This document shows positions 8,478-18,987 of a stretch of 64,000 nucleotides of DNA, in pieces. Position 1 is the stretch's first letter. Every line of letters begins with the position of its first letter. Source of the stretch: Roseicyclus sp. (GTDB lineage: Bacteria; Pseudomonadota; Alphaproteobacteria; Rhodobacterales; Rhodobacteraceae); contig JAGYLB010000072.1 of NCBI GenBank assembly GCA_018401055.1, positions 1 to 64,000 of the forward strand, in the 5' to 3' direction. Made by a program: the position numbers and the translations under genes. Below the pieces are notes generated by a model, which was not told where the DNA came from, searched no databases, and worked only from the letters and a program-made list of their open reading frames with translations.

Positions 8478-9614
8478 GCCCGCCCCTGTTTCTGGGCTCC
8501 GAGATCTATCGCGGTTCAAGCTATGGCGATTGGCACCCTCTGCGCGTGCCGCGCGTATCGACCGTGATGGATCTGGCGCGCGCCATGGGCTGGCTGCCGC
8601 CAGGGCAATACCTGACCAGTCCGCGCGCCAAACCTCAGGCGCTTACCATCTGGCACACGCCCGACTATGTCGCAGCACTCGAACGGGCCGAGGCCGAACA
8701 GGCCGTGACCGACAGTATCCGCGACCGCCACGGCCTTGGCACCGTCGCCAACCCGATCTACCCCGAGATGTTCCGCCGCCCCGCCACCGCGGCTGGCGCC
8801 TCGCTTCTGGCGGGCGAATTGCTGGCGCAGGGCGGCACCATCTACCACCCCGGCGGTGGCACGCATCACGGCTTTCCCGACCGGGCGGGGGGGTTTTGCT
8901 ACCTCAACGATCCGGTTCTTTCGATCCTGTCGCTGCGCCGCGCCGGCGCGGCCCGCATCGCCTATGTCGACATCGACGCGCACCACATGGACGGGGTCCA
9001 GCACGGGCTGGCGGGCGATCCCCAGACGCTGCTGATCTCTGTGCATGAGGAAAGGCGCTGGCCCTTCACCGGCGCGCTTGACGATGACGGCGGCGGCAAT
9101 TGCCTGAACCTGCCGGTACCCGCGGTCTCAACGACAGCGAAATGGCAGCGATCCGCGACCGGCTGATCCTGCCCGCGCTGGCGGCTTTCGCGCCCGATGC
9201 CATCGTGCTGCAATGCGGGGCCGATGCCGTGACCGAGGACCCGCTGTCGCGCCTGACGCTGTCCAACAACGCGCATTGGGACATTGTCGCGGCGCTGATG
9301 GCGCTGGACTGTCCGCGCCTGCTGGTGCTGCGGGGGCGGAGGGTATAACCCGTGGTCGGTCGGCCGCCTCTGGACCGGGGTCTGGGCGACACTAAACGGC
9401 CACACCATCCCCGACCGTCTGTCTGAGGAGGCCGAAGCGGTGTTGCGCGCGCTCCGCTGGGAAAAAGCCACCGCAGGCTGGCCGCACCCCGCCCGAGACC
9501 TGGTTCACCACGCTGCGCGATGCCCCCCGGCCCGGCGCCTTGCGGCCCGAGGTTGCCGAACGGATCGGACATCTCGCCTCCCGGCCCGCGGCACGGGGTC
9601 TTATACCTGAGTGA
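8474..9614 (+). CDS. Histone deacetylase/AcuC-like amidohydrolase, frame-broken
   Basis: Zn-dependent deacetylase of the class II HDAC/acetoin-utilisation/acetylpolyamine amidohydrolase superfamily, about 380 aa, normal length. The GTG start at 8474 overlaps the preceding stop. Visible active-site motifs are HTPDYVAAL, the charge-relay His pair in GGGTHHGFPDRAGGFCYLND, and zinc ligands in YVDIDAHHMDGVQ. A frame change near 9118 leads to LQCGADAVTEDPLSRLTLSN, another near 9330 restores GGGGYNPWSVGRLWTG, and a third near 9490 leads to the TGA at 9612-9614. Substrate is unknown; bacterial members deacetylate acetylpolyamines or acetylated enzymes. Confidence 0.85.
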
Positions 9615-9626
9615 AAAACTCTGGAA

Positions 9627-9655
9627 TTGACATACCCGATTCTTTTTGTCAGATT
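9627..9655 (+). promoter_or_regulatory. Candidate sigma-70 promoter of hemP
   Basis: A consensus -35 TTGACA at 9627-9632 is followed after 17 bp by a weak -10 CAGATT at 9650-9655, in an AT-richer patch 47 bp before hemP. HemP genes are usually iron-controlled, but no clear Fur or Irr box was recognised. Confidence 0.4.
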
Positions 9656-9701
9656 TCGAGGCAGGAACACCCCTGCGCCAACAGAACCCGGAGCCAGCAC
9701 C

Positions 9702-9887
9702 ATGAGCTTTCACGGACAGATCACCGATACTGCCGATGCCCACCGCACGGCACCGCCCACCCATACCCTGCCCGTCTATGACGCCCGTCGCCTGACCGAT
9801 GGCGACGGCACAGCGATGATCGTGCTCGACGACAAGACCTACCAGCTGCGCATCACGCGCGCGGGCAAGCTGATCTTGACCAAGTGA
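9702..9887 (+). CDS. hemP: Hemin uptake protein HemP
   Basis: 61-aa protein. The C-terminal half carries the HemP/HmuP signature: a VYDARRL stretch, then MIVLDDKTYQLRITRAGKLILTK, where the YxLRxTRxGKLILTK ending is diagnostic. Family members are small cytosolic proteins needed for expression or function of the haem-uptake system; no haem receptor or transporter gene is in this window. The ATG at 9702 lies well placed after a promoter-like sequence. Confidence 0.85.
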   Translation: MSFHGQITDTADAHRTAPPTHTLPVYDARRLTDGDGTAMIVLDDKTYQLRITRAGKLILTK

Positions 9888-9976
9888 GGGGCGGCCTTGT
9901 GGCGGGGTATGTCCCCTCGCCACAAGGCCGGACCATTCTGACGCAGGCGCTAAAGGCTCCTCGTTCCGCACCGTTC

Positions 9977-10837
9977 ATGGCTCGGAACATCACAGGAGAC
10001 CTTGTGGAACGTCCAGCCTTCAACCCTGCCCGTTTGCCCGCCAACGAGGCCAGCCGCCTGTCCGCCGTGCGGCGCACCGGCCTCATGGGCAGCCAGGCGC
10101 TGTCGCGCTTTGATATCTACACCCGGCTGTTCCGGCACATCGCAGGCGTGCCCGTGGCCTATACCGGGCTTCTGGACGAGGCGCGGCAGTATTTCTTGTC
10201 GGAGAATTTCACCGGCTGCCTGATCGGCGCGACCGAAGTGGCGCGCGAAAACACGGTCTGCCAGCATGCGCTGCTGGATACCAAGCCCTTCGTGGTCAAC
10301 GACATGCGGCTTCACCCCACGTTTGAGGCCCATCCGCTGGTCACATCCGACCCGCATTGGGTGTTCTGGGCGGGCTTTCCGCTGGTCACGCAGGAGGGCT
10401 ATATCCTCGGCACGATCTGCGCTGTCGATTTCGTCCCGCGTAAGCTGACCACCGAGCAGCTGGACCTGCTGACCGGTGTCGCTGCCGATCTGACCTTGTC
10501 GATCCAACTGCAGACCGACCATCAGGAACGGGTCGCAGGCGCCTGCGAGGCGGTGCTGGCATCGCTGCAGGGCGCCGGTGCTCAGGGGCTGGACGCGGCG
10601 CGCGGTTTCTTGAACCTGTGTCGCGGCCTGCCGGTCACGCCAGCGCAGGAGGCCGCGTTGCTGCCCACCGGGCTGGCCTCACGGTCTGATGGGCCGCTGA
10701 CGCTAAGCGCGGCGGGCAACACGCTCAAGACAGGGCATGGTCTTGGCCCAGCGGAATACAAGACCAGAACTTCCCCTTTGCGCGATACGGACATGCTCGA
10801 TGCCATGTTCGACATGATCACCGAGACTGAGGCCTGA
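9977..10837 (+). CDS. GAF domain protein
   Basis: About 286 aa from ATG 9977 (MARNITGDLVERPAFNP); the frame stays open upstream to 9884 but that part looks non-coding. A GAF-type sensor fold covers roughly residues 30-175: FDIYTRLFRHIAGVPVAYTG, ENTVCQHALLDTKPFVVNDM and FPLVTQEGYILGTICAVDF match the family of free-standing bacterial GAF proteins. The ligand is unknown, and no output domain follows. The C-terminal ~100 residues are unrecognised. A gap of 2 bp separates it from the next gene, so they form a two-gene operon. Confidence 0.75.
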   Translation: MARNITGDLVERPAFNPARLPANEASRLSAVRRTGLMGSQALSRFDIYTRLFRHIAGVPVAYTGLLDEARQYFLSENFTGCLIGATEVARENTVCQHALLDTKPFVVNDMRLHPTFEAHPLVTSDPHWVFWAGFPLVTQEGYILGTICAVDFVPRKLTTEQLDLLTGVAADLTLSIQLQTDHQERVAGACEAVLASLQGAGAQGLDAARGFLNLCRGLPVTPAQEAALLPTGLASRSDGPLTLSAAGNTLKTGHGLGPAEYKTRTSPLRDTDMLDAMFDMITETEA

Positions 10838-10839
10838 CA

Positions 10840-11154
10840 ATGTATTCCCGGATCTTCACATTCTGCTTTCAATCCCTCGAGGCGGCCAAGATCGGTGTCG
10901 GCCATCTGTCGACAGAAATCGGAGGGGCCATAGCGCAGGCCAATATCGCCAGCCTCAACATCCTTCTTCACAAGGAAGGCAAGGTCACGATGGTCGTGCG
11001 CTTCGACAGCCTCGAGGACATGAACCGCTTCACCCAGGAACAAGGCCGGGTGCTGGCAGGCATTCAGGAGGTCTTCAAGCTGCGCGAGATGACACAGAAC
11101 ACCGCCGTGTCGGTCTATGTCTTCAACCGCGAAGCGGCGGCAACGCTGGCCTGA
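10840..11154 (+). CDS. Conserved hypothetical protein, 104 aa
   Basis: Small soluble protein starting MYSRIFTFCFQSLEAAKIGV. No catalytic motif is recognised; the mixed alpha/beta pattern is compatible with a small sensor or ABM-like fold. It follows the GAF protein gene by 2 bp, suggesting joint function, and is followed by a strong palindrome that probably ends the transcript. Confidence 0.55.
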   Translation: MYSRIFTFCFQSLEAAKIGVGHLSTEIGGAIAQANIASLNILLHKEGKVTMVVRFDSLEDMNRFTQEQGRVLAGIQEVFKLREMTQNTAVSVYVFNREAAATLA

Positions 11155-11175
11155 TCGCGCCAAACCCGGAAACGA

Positions 11176-11201
11176 AACAGGGCCCCCGCGGGGGCCCTGT
11201 T
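11176..11201. terminator. Bidirectional GC-rich hairpin between convergent genes
   Basis: A perfect 26-nt palindrome (arms AACAGGGCCCCC and its complement around a central GC) lies between the 3' ends of the + strand 104-aa gene and the - strand pntB. There is no long T tract, but the position and the 12-bp stem suit a bidirectional terminator. Confidence 0.7.
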
Positions 11202-11222
11202 CATGTCTGGCAAACGGTTGGA

Positions 11223-12734
11223 TCACCCGATCTTGGGCAGCAACTCGTCCAGCGATTTCTTGGCGTCGCCGTAGAACATGCGCGTGTTCTCCTTGAAGAA
11301 CAGCGGGTTCTCGATGCCCGAATAGCCCGTGCCCTGCCCGCGCTTGGACACGAAGACCTGCTTGGCCTTCCACACTTCCAAGACCGGCATGCCGGCGATG
11401 GGGCTGTTGGGGTCATCCTGCGCCGCCGGGTTCACGATGTCGTTCGAGCCGATGACGATGACCACGTCGGTATCGGGGAAATCCTCGTTGATCTCGTCCA
11501 TCTCCAGCACGATGTCATAGGGCACCTTGGCCTCGGCCAGCAGCACGTTCATGTGCCCCGGCAGACGCCCCGCGACCGGGTGGATGGCAAAGCGCACGTT
11601 CTTGCCCTTGGCGCGCAGCTTGCGGGTCAGTTCGCTGACCGACTGCTGCGCCTGCGCCACCGCCATGCCGTAGCCCGGCACGATCACGACGCTGTCGGCC
11701 TCGTTCAACGCGGTTGCCACACCATCGGCGTCGATGGCGATCTGTTCGCCCTCGATCGCCTGCTGCTCGCCCGTCGCCGCACCACCGAACCCGCCCAGAA
11801 TCACGCTGACAAAGCTGCGGTTCATCGCCTTGCACATGATGTAGCTGAGGATCGCCCCGGACGAGCCCACCAGCGCGCCGACCACGATCAACAGGTCATT
11901 GCCAAGGCTGAACCCGATCGCCGCCGCCGCCCAGCCCGAATAGCTGTTGAGCATCGAGACCACGACCGGCATGTCCGCGCCACCGATCCCCATGATCAGG
12001 TGATAGCCGATGAACAGGCCGAGGATCGCCAGAAGCACCAGCGCCCAGCCGCCCGCCCCCGTGAGGTAGAGCACCAGCAGCAGCGCCGAACCGGCAGCAG
12101 CGGCCGCGTTCAGCATGTGACCACCGGGGAGTTGCTTGGCGGCCGTGTCGATCTTGAACGGCAGCATGCTCGATGCGCCCGACAGTTTGCCATAGGCGAC
12201 AACCGACCCGGTGAAGGTCACGGCCCCGATCCAGACGCCCAGCACCAGCTCGACGCGCAAGATGCCGATTTCCACCGCGGTCTTCTTGCCGATCAGTTCG
12301 GCGAAATTCGACAGCGTGCCGAGGAGCGTATAGGCCTCGGTTGACAACGGCCCCTGCGGCTGCGGGAAGGGCAGCCCCGCATCGGCAAAGACGGCGGCGA
12401 CATTGCCGATCTCGATATGGGCGTTCAGGCCCACGAAAACGGCGGCCAGACCGACAAGGCTGTGCATGATCGCCACAAGCTCGGGCATCTGCGTCATCTG
12501 CACCTTGGTCGCCAGCTGGTAGCCGACAGCCGCGCCGCCCGCGATCAAGATCAGCGACATCAGCCACAGGCCCGAGCCCGGCCCGATCAGCGTTGCCACG
12601 ACCGCAATCGCCATGCCCGCGATGCCATACCAAACCGCACGCTTGGCGCTTTCCTGCCCCGACAGGCCCCCCAGCGACAGGATGAAGAGCACGCCCGCGA
12701 CCGCATAGGCCGCAATGGTGAATCCGAAATCCAT
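11223..12734 (-). CDS. pntB: NAD(P) transhydrogenase subunit beta
   Basis: 503 aa, intact. Membrane subunit of the proton-translocating transhydrogenase, which drives NADH + NADP+ to NAD+ + NADPH with the proton-motive force. The N-terminal ~270 residues contain eight or nine hydrophobic helices (from [20 protein letters not shown]). The C-terminal ~180 residues are the NADP(H)-binding domain III, with [37 protein letters not shown] and [14 protein letters not shown]. It lies 19 bp downstream of pntA in one operon. Both genes are free of frame errors. Confidence 0.97.
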   Translation of the reverse strand: MDFGFTIAAYAVAGVLFILSLGGLSGQESAKRAVWYGIAGMAIAVVATLIGPGSGLWLMSLILIAGGAAVGYQLATKVQMTQMPELVAIMHSLVGLAAVFVGLNAHIEIGNVAAVFADAGLPFPQPQGPLSTEAYTLLGTLSNFAELIGKKTAVEIGILRVELVLGVWIGAVTFTGSVVAYGKLSGASSMLPFKIDTAAKQLPGGHMLNAAAAAGSALLLVLYLTGAGGWALVLLAILGLFIGYHLIMGIGGADMPVVVSMLNSYSGWAAAAIGFSLGNDLLIVVGALVGSSGAILSYIMCKAMNRSFVSVILGGFGGAATGEQQAIEGEQIAIDADGVATALNEADSVVIVPGYGMAVAQAQQSVSELTRKLRAKGKNVRFAIHPVAGRLPGHMNVLLAEAKVPYDIVLEMDEINEDFPDTDVVIVIGSNDIVNPAAQDDPNSPIAGMPVLEVWKAKQVFVSKRGQGTGYSGIENPLFFKENTRMFYGDAKKSLDELLPKIG

Positions 12735-12753
12735 GTGTCCTACCCCTGCCCGC

Positions 12754-14334
12754 TCAAGATTTCTGGAACATGGCGAGCATGCGCCGTGTCACGAGGAAGC
12801 CGCCGAAGATGTTGACGGAGGCCATGAAGATGCCCAGCGCCGCCAGCACCGTGATCAGCGCCGAGCTGGAGCCCACCTGCATCAACGCGCCCAGGATGAT
12901 GATCGAGGAGATCGCATTCGTCACCGCCATCAGCGGCGTGTGCAGCGAATGGGCGACGTTCCAGATCACCTGGAAGCCGATGAAGACCGACAGCACGAAG
13001 ACGATGAAATGCTGCATGAAGCTTGCAGGCGCGATCAGGCCCACAGCCAGCAGCAACGCGCCACCCACGGCCAGAAGCGTGATCTGGTTCTTGGTCTGCG
13101 CCTTGAAGGCGGCCACTTCGTTCGCGCGCTTTTCCTCTGGCGTCAGCTCCTTGGGTTTCTCGCGCTTTTGCACCGCGATGGCCGCGACCTTGGGCGGCGG
13201 CGGCGGGAAGGTGATCTCGCCCGCAAAGACCGCGGTCGCGCCGCGGATCACGTCATCCTCCATGTTATGTGCGACCGTGCCGTCCTTGCCGGGCGTCAGG
13301 TCGGTCATCATGTGGCGGATGTTGGTGGAATAGAGCGTGGACGACTGCGCCGCCATCTTGCTGGGGAAATCGGTGTAGCCGATGATCACGACACCGTTGT
13401 CCGTCACGATCCGCTCATCCGCCTTCGTCAGTTCGCAATTTCCGCCACGCTCGGCGGCAAGATCGATGATGACCGAGCCGGGCTTCATCGCCTCGACCAT
13501 GTCCTTGGTCCAGAGCACGGGCGCGGGCCGTCCGGGGATCAGCGCCGTGGTGATGACGATGTCCATGTCCGGCGCGATCTCGCGGAATTTCGCAAGCTGC
13601 TTGGCCTGAAACTCGGGGCTTTGCGGGGGCGCGTAGCCGCCCGTGGCCGCGCCGTCGGGCAGTTCATCGGCGGAGAACTCGAGGAACACGAATTCCGCGC
13701 CCATCGATTCGATCTGTTCGGCCACTTCGGGCCGCACGTCGAAAGCATAGGTGATGGCGCCCAGCGAGGTCGCCGTGCCGATGGCCGCCAGACCGGCGAC
13801 GCCCGCGCCCACGACCAGCACCTTGGCGGGCGGAACCTTGCCGGCCGCGGTCACCTGACCGGTGAAGAAGCGGCCGAAATTGTTGCCAGCCTCGATCACC
13901 GCGCGGTAGCCCGCGATATTGGCCATAGACGACAGCGCGTCCATCTTCTGCGCGCGCGAGATGCGCGGCACCATGTCCATCGCGATGATGTTGGTCCCGG
14001 CCACCTTGGCCGTTTCCATCAGGGCCGCGTTCTGACCCGGCCAGAAGAACGAGATGACCAGCTGACCCTCGCGGAACTTCTTGGCCTCGGCCGTAGTCGG
14101 CGGGCGCACCTTGGCGACGATGTCGGCCTCTTTCCACAGCGAGGCGGCGGTTTTCACCACCTCGACGCCCGCGGCTTCATAGGCGGCATCGGTAAAGCCC
14201 GCGGCCTGACCGGCCCCGGCCTCGATCACGCAGTCATAGCCAAGTTTCTGAAGCTGAAGCGCGCTGTCAGGCGTCATCGCCACCCGTGCCTCGCCCGCCT
14301 CGATCTCCTTCGGAGCGCCTATTTTCACTGTCAT
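12754..14334 (-). CDS. pntA: NAD(P) transhydrogenase subunit alpha
   Basis: 526 aa from the ATG at 14334 ([20 protein letters not shown]). Residues ~1-370 form the NAD(H)-binding domain I of the alanine dehydrogenase/PNT family, with the dinucleotide loop [20 protein letters not shown] and KVPPAKV just before it. The C-terminal ~100 residues carry three or four membrane helices ([20 protein letters not shown] onward), so both the alpha-1 and alpha-2 parts are fused in one chain as in E. coli. A Pro/Lys-rich linker ([20 protein letters not shown]) joins them. First gene of pntAB. Confidence 0.97.
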   Translation of the reverse strand: MTVKIGAPKEIEAGEARVAMTPDSALQLQKLGYDCVIEAGAGQAAGFTDAAYEAAGVEVVKTAASLWKEADIVAKVRPPTTAEAKKFREGQLVISFFWPGQNAALMETAKVAGTNIIAMDMVPRISRAQKMDALSSMANIAGYRAVIEAGNNFGRFFTGQVTAAGKVPPAKVLVVGAGVAGLAAIGTATSLGAITYAFDVRPEVAEQIESMGAEFVFLEFSADELPDGAATGGYAPPQSPEFQAKQLAKFREIAPDMDIVITTALIPGRPAPVLWTKDMVEAMKPGSVIIDLAAERGGNCELTKADERIVTDNGVVIIGYTDFPSKMAAQSSTLYSTNIRHMMTDLTPGKDGTVAHNMEDDVIRGATAVFAGEITFPPPPPKVAAIAVQKREKPKELTPEEKRANEVAAFKAQTKNQITLLAVGGALLLAVGLIAPASFMQHFIVFVLSVFIGFQVIWNVAHSLHTPLMAVTNAISSIIILGALMQVGSSSALITVLAALGIFMASVNIFGGFLVTRRMLAMFQKS

Positions 14335-14539
14335 CCCCTCTTCGACATGGCCGTGTCCCGAAGCCCCATAGCAACACAAGCCGCTGTCCACAACTGGGCA
14401 AGGCGCGACAGTTTATTGCGCATGCCATGGCATACCGTTTGTGAAACTTTCGACACCAGCCTGACGCGACCCAAGGCCCGGCTTGCAGACGCGCCGCCCG
14501 CGCGTTAGGCTGGCCCGACATAGGCGGAAGGGAGCGATC

Positions 14540-15302
14540 ATGGAACACGCAGGCATGCACGCGCTGGTCACGGGCGGCGGCACGGGCATCGGGCTGGATA
14601 TCGCACGGGCGCTGGCGGCCAACGGGGCCGACGTGACGATCACGGGCCGCGATCTGGCGCGATTGCGGGCGATCGCAGAGGAGACCCCGCGCCTCCACCC
14701 GCTGCAGATGAACGTCGACGACGAGGCCTCGGTCCGGGACGGTATCGCGGAGGCCGCTGCGGCACGCGGGCCCATCGCCATCTGCATCGCCAATGCCTAA
14801 GATCGCCGAGGCCATGCCGTTCTCCAAGGAAACGCTGGCGCATTGGCGCCAGATCATGACCACCAACCTCGACGGGGTCTTCCTGACGCTGCAGGCGGCG
14901 CTCGCCACGTTGGGGCCGCAAGATTGGGGCCGGATGATCGCCATCTCATCGATCGCGGGGGTGCGGGGCCTGAAAGGCGGCAGCGCCTACACCGCGTCCA
15001 AACATGGGGTGATCGGCCTGATCCACGCCTTGAGCGAGGAATACATCGGCGGCCCCGTCACCTTCAACGCGGTCTGCCCCGGCTATGTCGACACCCCCAT
15101 CGTGACCCGCAACGCCGCCCAGATCGCGGAGCGGCAGGGCACCACAGACGCCGAGGCGCGGGATTATCTGGCGCGCGGAAACCGGCACAAGACGCTGCTT
15201 CAGACCGATGAAGTCACGGGTGCGGTGATGTGGCTGTGCTCCAATGCTGCGCGCAGCGTGAACGGTCAGTCGATCCAGATCGCGGGCGGTCAAGTGGCAT
15301 AA
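14540..15302 (+). CDS. Short-chain dehydrogenase/reductase, one frameshift
   Basis: About 253 aa. The N-terminus (MEHAGMHALVTGGGTGIGLD) has the TGxxxGIG cofactor loop. The frame breaks near 14800 right after the NAG-type motif (IANA), then resumes as KIAEAMPFSKETLAHWRQIM. The catalytic Ser is in IAISSIAGVRG and YTASK supplies the YxxxK pair. The C-terminus ends SVNGQSIQIAGGQVA. Closest in style to 3-hydroxybutyrate/3-oxoacyl-type SDRs; substrate is not determinable. A purine-rich site (GGAAGGGAG) precedes the ATG at 14540. It stands alone, divergent from pntA. Confidence 0.85.
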
Positions 15303-15469
15303 GGGCCACGCCCCTATGCCGCAGCGCAGCAAAAAATCCTGACTTGTCCGGAGCTTGGCGGACAGCATGCCGTTGCATCCCGGCAAGCCCCCAATTTTGT
15401 TGCTTTTTTTCGGTTTACTCTGGCGGCCAAGTGCTTATCTGCTGATCCAACCTTTCAGGACCTTGCGTG

Positions 15470-16753
15470 ATGCCGATTGAAGACCACCCGCTGCGCTACC
15501 GCCTTGCCAACGAGCTGCATGCGCGCCCGTTTCCCAATGTCTCCTCGCCCGCGCAGGCGGTTTTTCTGGCGATCAAGCAGCCCAAGGATGCCGCCAAGCG
15601 CGACCGGGGGCTGGACCGCGCGCATCTGCTGGCGCTGCTCGACCGGTTCGGGGCGGATCATCCGGCACCTGACGCCACGCATTTCTTCGGCGATCTGGGC
15701 AAGTTCCGCCTCAAGTGGGAACAGCACACCGAATTCGTGACCTACACGGCTTTTCTGCCCGCCAATGACGCCCGCCCCTTCGACCCCGCCGCATGGGAGG
15801 TCTTTCCCGAGGATTGGCTGGCCAAGGCGCCCGGCGTGCGCATCACCTCGGCCCAGCTGCGGATCGAGACCGCGCCCGAGGACAAGGAAGACATCGCCGA
15901 AAAGCTGGCCGAATGGATGGTGCCCGAAAGCCTGGCCGTCAGCCATGTGCTGGACGCGACCGCAGTGATTGCGGGCGATTTCCGCATCGACAGCCATGGC
16001 CACATGCGGTTCGCCATGTTCTGCCAGCCCGGCACCGATAGCCGCCGCATCGGTCGGATCGTGCAGCGCATCTGCGAGATCGAGACCTACAAGTCGATGT
16101 CCATGCTGGGCCTGCCGATGTCGCGCGAAATCTCCAACCGCATGGGCGAGATGGACGAGAGTCTGGCGGAGCTGGTCAATGCCATGACTGGCCATCTGGC
16201 GAAACCTGACGAGACGCTGAGCCAGCTTCTGGCGATCTCGGCGGAACTTGAAAAGCTGCAGACGCAAAGCGTGTTCCGCTTCGGCGCGACCGGGGCTTAT
16301 GAGGCGCTGGTCAACCAGCGGATCGAAGTCTTGCGCGAGGAACGCTTTCTGGGGCGGCAGACCTTCGGCGAATTCATGATGCGCCGCTATGATCCGGCGA
16401 TGCGCACGATCAAGGCGACCGAGCGGCGCCTGCTGTCGATGTCGGAACGCGCCATCCGGGCGGGCGATTTGTTGCGCACGCAGGTCGATGTGAACCGTTC
16501 GGCTCAGAATCAGGATCTTCTGGCCAGCATGGACCGCCGCGCCGACATGCAGCTGCGGCTGCAAAAGACGGTCGAGGGGTTGTCGGTCGTGGCGATCAGC
16601 TATTACGCGGTCAGCCTCGTGGTCTACCTGATCAGCCCGCTGGCCGATCCGCTGGGCATGTCCAAGCCGCTGCTGACGGCGCTGGCCGTGGTGCCGGTGG
16701 TGGGGGCTGTCTGGCTAATGGTGCGCAGGATCCGGCGGTCGATGGAGAAGTGA
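15470..16753 (+). CDS. DUF3422 family membrane-anchored protein
   Basis: 427 aa, intact. The start MPIEDHPLRYRLANELHARP and the TEFVTYTAFLPA motif are characteristic of DUF3422. A largely helical, charged body precedes two C-terminal membrane helices (VVAISYYAVSLVVYLISPLA and LLTALAVVPVVGAVWLMVRR), an arrangement reminiscent of CorA-type proteins, although no GMN motif is present. Function is unknown. GTG at 15467 is immediately upstream of the ATG and could be used. Confidence 0.85.
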   Translation: MPIEDHPLRYRLANELHARPFPNVSSPAQAVFLAIKQPKDAAKRDRGLDRAHLLALLDRFGADHPAPDATHFFGDLGKFRLKWEQHTEFVTYTAFLPANDARPFDPAAWEVFPEDWLAKAPGVRITSAQLRIETAPEDKEDIAEKLAEWMVPESLAVSHVLDATAVIAGDFRIDSHGHMRFAMFCQPGTDSRRIGRIVQRICEIETYKSMSMLGLPMSREISNRMGEMDESLAELVNAMTGHLAKPDETLSQLLAISAELEKLQTQSVFRFGATGAYEALVNQRIEVLREERFLGRQTFGEFMMRRYDPAMRTIKATERRLLSMSERAIRAGDLLRTQVDVNRSAQNQDLLASMDRRADMQLRLQKTVEGLSVVAISYYAVSLVVYLISPLADPLGMSKPLLTALAVVPVVGAVWLMVRRIRRSMEK

Positions 16754-16786
16754 GCGGTTTCGCCCGCTGACGCGGTCGACCCGTGC

Positions 16787-16807
16787 GAGGGGGCTGTCTG
16801 CCCCCTC
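16787..16807 (+). terminator. Hairpin downstream of the DUF3422 gene
   Basis: Stem GAGGGGGC (16787-16794), loop TGTCT, complementary arm GCCCCCTC (16800-16807), located 34 bp after the DUF3422 stop and before the convergent acyl-CoA synthetase gene. No T tract follows directly. Confidence 0.55.
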
Positions 16808-16848
16808 GGTCGCCATTGTCACTCGGACCAATGGCGTTCCAACGGCGA

Positions 16849-16883
16849 CCCCGGAGGATATTTTTGAAACAGAGAAGGGGTCA
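16849..16883. repeat. Gene-end motif shared with 37256-37294
   Basis: CCCCGGAGGATATTTTTGAA followed by CAGAGAAGGGGTCA reaches the 3' end of the acyl-CoA synthetase gene. A close variant lies in the same position relative to xseA (37256-37294). Both follow a GGGGC-loop-GCCCC hairpin. It looks like a dispersed intergenic element of this genome. Confidence 0.4.
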
Positions 16884-18506
16884 GGTCCGGGTCCGCAGGG
16901 CGCGGCGCAGGATCTTGCCGGTGGCCGTCATCGGCAGACTGTCGGCGCGGATGAGTCTTCGCGGCACGCAATGAGCCGAGACGCGGTCGCGGACGAGGGT
17001 TTTCAGCGCTTCCTCCATTCCCGACCAATCGGCCCCGTCGCGCAGCACGACATGGGCCACCACGATTTCGGTGCGCACAGGGTCAGGTTCACCCACCACG
17101 GCCGCCATCACCACATCGGGGTGGCTGACCAGCGCCTGTTCGATCTCGACCGGGCCGATGCGGTAGCCCGCCGAGGTGATGACATCGTCGTCGCGGGCGT
17201 GGAAAGTGATTTGGCCCGATCCGTCGCGGGTGGCCAGATCCCCGGTCCTGAGCCAGCCATCGACGAGTTTTTCCGCCGTCGCCTCGGGCTTGTTCCAGTA
17301 GCGCAACATCATCACCGGGTCGGGTGCGTGCACGCAGACCTCGCCCACCTGCCCCGTCCCGACCTCGCCCGTGGCGTCGCGCAGCGAGACCTCGTGACCC
17401 GGCACGGGCAGGCCCATCGCGCCGGGCACGCGGGGCATCGGGCCGGTGCAGGCGGCCAGCACCAGATTGGCCTCGGTCTGGCCATAGAATTCGTTGATCG
17501 GGCAGCCCAGCACGTCTTGCCCCCAGTCGAGCAGGTCCGCCCCCAGCGCCTCGCCGCCGGAGCCGATCGCGCGCAGGCGCAACCCCTCGGGCCGGGGGGC
17601 CTGACGCATCAGGCGCAGGGCCGTGGGCGGGATGAAGGCGTTGGTGACATGCTCGGTGGCCATCAAGCGGAAAGCCGCCTCGGGGTCGAACTTGGTGAAG
17701 CGATGCGCGACGAGCGGCACGCCGTAGTAGAGGCAAGGCAGCGCCATATCCATCAGACCGCCGATCCAGGCCCAGTCTGCGGGCGTCCAGCCCACGTCAC
17801 GGGCTTTCGCGAAATCGCCCAAGGCAAGTTCAAGACAGGGCAGATGCCCGTAGAGGAAACGATGGGCATGCAGCACGCCCTTGGGATCGCCCGTGGTGCC
17901 CGAGGTGTAGATCATCACCGCCGGGTCTTCGGCCTTGGTCTCGACGGCGGCAAAGCCGCGCGCATCACTGGCGATAAGCTCGTCAAAGGCGAGAACGGGC
18001 GCGCGCGCGGCCCCTGTGGTGAGGATGGTCGTCAGGCCCGGCAGGTCAGGGACCAGCGCCATCACCCGATCAAGCGTCGCGGCATCGGTGACGATGGCCT
18101 TTGCCCCCGCGTCGTGCAGGCGGTAGCGCAACGCATCCTCGCCAAACAGCGTGAAGAGCGGCAAGGACACCGCGCCCAGCTTCATTGCCGCCAGATGCGT
18201 GACCAGCGCAGCCGGGTGCTGTGGCAAGAGCACCGCCACCCTGTCGCCCCACCCCAACCCGCGGGCAGCAAATGCCACCGCCAACGCGTCGGAGGCGGCC
18301 TTGAGACGGCCAAAGCTCCAGACCTCGCGCACACCGTCCTGGTGGATGTGGATCACCGCGACCCGGTCGGGGCAGGCCAGCGCCCAACCGTCACAGCACA
18401 GATGCGCTATGTTCATCCGCGCCGGTATATTCCAGCGAAAACCCGCGCTCAGGCTGTCCCAGTCGGTGATCCGCCCGAGCAGCCTGCGCGAGGCCGTGTC
18501 AGGCAT
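16881..18506 (-). CDS. AMP-dependent acyl-CoA synthetase
   Basis: 541 aa, intact. Adenylate-forming enzyme that activates a carboxylic acid to acyl-AMP and then acyl-CoA. Core motifs occur in order: [16 protein letters not shown] (phosphate loop), [40 protein letters not shown], and [15 protein letters not shown], which carries the catalytic Lys near the C-terminus. The pattern fits the medium-chain/acetyl-CoA synthetase-like branch, but the acid used is not determinable. Its start overlaps the 3' end of the upstream lipoprotein gene by 8 bp, suggesting coupling. Confidence 0.88.
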   Translation of the reverse strand: MPDTASRRLLGRITDWDSLSAGFRWNIPARMNIAHLCCDGWALACPDRVAVIHIHQDGVREVWSFGRLKAASDALAVAFAARGLGWGDRVAVLLPQHPAALVTHLAAMKLGAVSLPLFTLFGEDALRYRLHDAGAKAIVTDAATLDRVMALVPDLPGLTTILTTGAARAPVLAFDELIASDARGFAAVETKAEDPAVMIYTSGTTGDPKGVLHAHRFLYGHLPCLELALGDFAKARDVGWTPADWAWIGGLMDMALPCLYYGVPLVAHRFTKFDPEAAFRLMATEHVTNAFIPPTALRLMRQAPRPEGLRLRAIGSGGEALGADLLDWGQDVLGCPINEFYGQTEANLVLAACTGPMPRVPGAMGLPVPGHEVSLRDATGEVGTGQVGEVCVHAPDPVMMLRYWNKPEATAEKLVDGWLRTGDLATRDGSGQITFHARDDDVITSAGYRIGPVEIEQALVSHPDVVMAAVVGEPDPVRTEIVVAHVVLRDGADWSGMEEALKTLVRDRVSAHCVPRRLIRADSLPMTATGKILRRALRTRT

Positions 18507-18894
18507 CGCTGATGACGGTGACGGTCGGCAGCGCGGTCAGGGGGATGCCCAGTTCCTGAAATGCCTGCAGCGACAGACGCGAGCCGGAATTGCGCGCCCC
18601 GCCCGAGGGGCGCAGCGTCAGGAAAAGCTGCAACCCGTTTTCCGACACCACCCGCCCCGGCTGTTCCGTGTCGACCAGCGGCGTCTCGATCCACAGGCCG
18701 GGGGTTGCAGCATCGCCGAGGCTGGCCACGGTGAATCCCATGAACCGCCCCTCCGCATCGGGCAGGCCCGCGCCGGTGCCGCCCTCGACGGTTTCGGTGG
18801 GGTCAAGCGCCGTGATCTGAGGCGGCGGTTCGACCGGCGCTGTGGCGCAGGCGGCAAGCGGGGCGATCATGAGCAGGGCGATAAGATGTTTCAT
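18499..18894 (-). CDS. Putative lipoprotein, 131 aa
   Basis: The start [20 protein letters not shown] has a short signal sequence ending in a lipobox (LAAC, Cys16), so the mature protein should be lipid-anchored. The rest ([20 protein letters not shown] and so on) is unrecognised. A longer open frame upstream is a shadow of moaA on the other strand. It overlaps the acyl-CoA synthetase start by 8 bp and is divergent from moaA. Confidence 0.7.
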   Translation of the reverse strand: MKHLIALLMIAPLAACATAPVEPPPQITALDPTETVEGGTGAGLPDAEGRFMGFTVASLGDAATPGLWIETPLVDTEQPGRVVSENGLQLFLTLRPSGGARNSGSRLSLQAFQELGIPLTALPTVTVISDA

Positions 18895-18987
18895 GCGACC
18901 AAGATTAGGGGCTTTGTGCGACTGCTTCAACAGTGGGGATCGCGCTTTCCCTTGCGGGCGGGACACGGCCTGCCTAGTCTGCGCTGC

